Source: Scopulibacillus darangshiensis
GTDB taxonomy: Bacteria > Bacillota > Bacilli > Bacillales > Sporolactobacillaceae
DNA: 64,000 nt
Assembly (NCBI RefSeq): GCF_004341035.1
Contig: NZ_SLXK01000019.1
Span: forward strand, 1 to 64,000
Reading direction: 5' to 3'
Part shown: piece after piece, positions 63,037 to 64,000 of the stretch
How positions within the stretch are numbered: position 1 is the stretch's first letter
How the letters are laid out: the number at the start of each line of letters is the position of its first letter
Notes under the pieces: model-generated
What the model saw: the letters and a program-made list of their open reading frames with translations, nothing else
The model's database searches: none
Told to the model about the DNA's origin: nothing
Translations under genes and position numbers: made by a program

Positions 63037-63147
63037 ACGACATCACCAAAATATATAGATAGAGTTTTCGTGATCATAGCAAGCCCCTTTTTAGACAATG
63101 TTTTCTTTAGAAATTTTAGCATGATTGATAGAACCTGACAAAAGCGT

Positions 63148-63187
63148 TAAATGGAAAGAGCCTTCCTGTATAAAGGAAGCCTCTTTG
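63148..63187. terminator. Terminator-like inverted repeat
   Basis: AAAGAGCCTTCC pairs with GGAAGCCTCTTT (one mismatch), loop TGTATAAA. It lies between the divergent ytqB and leuS and has no gene that clearly needs it. Confidence 0.5.
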
Positions 63188-63253
63188 ATAAAGGCTTCGA
63201 TAAAACGAATGAAAGTATAAAATCGCCTAATATGAGTTAGAATGATAGAAACG

Positions 63254-63282
63254 TTGACATTTTGCCATGAATTTCATAAAAT
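63254..63282 (+). promoter_or_regulatory. Promoter of leuS
   Basis: TTGACA (63254-63259), 17-base spacer, TAAAAT (63277-63282), upstream of the T-box. Confidence 0.85.
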
Positions 63283-63309
63283 ATTAACTATATATTTAAA
63301 TGCAATGAT

Positions 63310-63566
63310 AAGGAACAGTAGCAATTTAGTTGTTTTGAGAGAGCTGACGGCTGGTGGAAGTCAGCAATAACGGATTGTGAACTCGCCTTTTGAGCATCAG
63401 TGATGAAAGATTCAGTAGTTACTGACGTTAGACCGCGTTAAGGTGCCAATAAGTGAATGCTGCTTTTATGAGCATTAATTATGGGTGGTACCGCGGGAAT
63501 GATCATAAAATATGTGACCAACCTCTCGTCCCTAACATTAGCGTTAAGGGCGGGAGGTTTTTTAAT
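63310..63566 (+). ncRNA. T-box leader, leucine-specific, upstream of leuS
   Basis: Stem I with AGAGAGCTGACGG and GGTGGAAGTCAGC, specifier CTC (Leu) at 63382-63384 in GAACTCGCC, the T-box core TGGGTGGTACCGCGG at 63482-63496, and a terminator ACCTCTCGTCCCTAA/TTAAGGGCGGGAGGT with TTTTTT. Uncharged tRNA-Leu would stabilise the antiterminator and allow leuS expression. Confidence 0.96.
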
Positions 63567-63594
63567 TTTTGGCAACGATAAAGGAGGGGGTCCC

Positions 63595-64000
63595 ATGCCG
63601 TATAATCATAAACGCATTGAGGATAAATGGCAGAATTATTGGGAAGAAAACAAAACATTTAAAACAGACGAATCATCAAAAAAGGATAAGTTCTATGCAT
63701 TGGATATGTTCCCGTACCCATCCGGTGCTGGGCTGCACGTAGGCCATCCTGAAGGCTATACAGCAACCGATATCATTTCACGAATGAGACGGATGCAAGG
63801 CTTTGAAGTCCTGCATCCAATCGGCTGGGACGCATTTGGTCTCCCTGCGGAACAATATGCCTTAGATACCGGGAATGATCCGCGCGAGTTTACGCAGCAA
63901 AATATTGAGACGTTCAAACGTCAGGTTAAATCCCTTGGTTTTTCTTATGATTGGGATCGTGAAATTAACACGACAGATCCGGAATATTACAAATGGACGC
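63595..64000 (+). CDS. leuS: Leucyl-tRNA synthetase (partial, N-terminal)
   Basis: The first 135 codons; the gene runs off the right edge. Seen: [13 protein letters not shown], the class I motif H48-V-G-H51 in [17 protein letters not shown], and [23 protein letters not shown] lies 7 bases before ATG 63595. Charges tRNA-Leu and is controlled by the T-box upstream. Confidence 0.97.
   Translation, partial: MPYNHKRIEDKWQNYWEENKTFKTDESSKKDKFYALDMFPYPSGAGLHVGHPEGYTATDIISRMRRMQGFEVLHPIGWDAFGLPAEQYALDTGNDPREFTQQNIETFKRQVKSLGFSYDWDREINTTDPEYYKWT

Overview
The window is a chromosomal segment of a low-to-mid GC, endospore-forming member of the Bacillales. Evidence: spore genes (YutH, SspL, a GerA/GerB/GerC germinant receptor operon with a small extra membrane gene, DUF3231 and DUF1657 proteins, a YtpB terpene synthase), strong AGGAGG-type ribosome binding sites with frequent TTG and GTG starts, an S-box upstream of metK, a leucine T-box upstream of leuS and GlpP-type antitermination of glycerol genes. 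The genus cannot be fixed from sequence alone; gene content and order resemble Bacillus subtilis in blocks but the blocks are rearranged. There is no prophage, insertion sequence with transposase, or CRISPR array in the window.

Layout. 1-12.5 kb matches the yut/yuz/yum/yui region of B. subtilis: HAD phosphatase (yutF), PgpA-like phosphatase (yutG), spore protein yutH, a D-2-hydroxyacid dehydrogenase, a YkoP-like protein, NifU-type scaffold (yutI), yuzD, two type II NADH dehydrogenase-like flavoproteins (yutJ, yumB), yuzB, dapF, the A-type Fe-S carrier yutM, and yuiA-yuiB-yuiC. 12.5-21 kb holds a leaderless BtuF-like protein, asnB and a yug block (yugI, yuzA, yugJ, pgi, yugN, a short K+ channel), followed by tRNA-Ala(GGC). 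21-28 kb holds stand-alone metabolic and envelope genes (L,D-transpeptidase, quinone-oxidoreductase-like, purine permease, peroxiredoxin, GH25 lysozyme with two LysM, SDR, DUF1259 protein). 28.5-34.2 kb is the glycerol regulon glpP, glpF-glpK and glpD; both target units have leader terminators and promoters, and the glpFK promoter carries a cre-like box. 34-40.4 kb holds a Uma2/hydrolase pair, YihY and TauE-like membrane proteins and a copper operon csoR-copA-copZ. 40.4-43 kb contains a tightly overlapping cupin-DUF402-GNAT unit followed by a previously easy-to-miss sspL. 43-49 kb is spore flavoured. 49-56 kb holds a solitary hutH with a HutP-like RNA site, FAH-family hydrolase, amidase, small heat-shock-like and GerP-like proteins and ytkD. 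56-64 kb is the B. subtilis-like block pckA, metK, ytoA, ytpA-ytpB, ytqB, leuS, here without asnB/ytnA.

Intergenic DNA is the least ordinary part. Three unrelated tandem repeat arrays (52, 20 and 40 bp units) sit between genes, and a dispersed repeat occurs at five sites in long and short forms. That dispersed family ends in a hairpin whose arms differ by compensating base changes between copies and in two places its terminal bases supply the stop codon of the neighbouring gene (pckA, ytpB). The other notable signal is an exactly spaced TAG-N4-TAG-N4-CAG element beside the terminator in front of hutH, with no hutP gene nearby.
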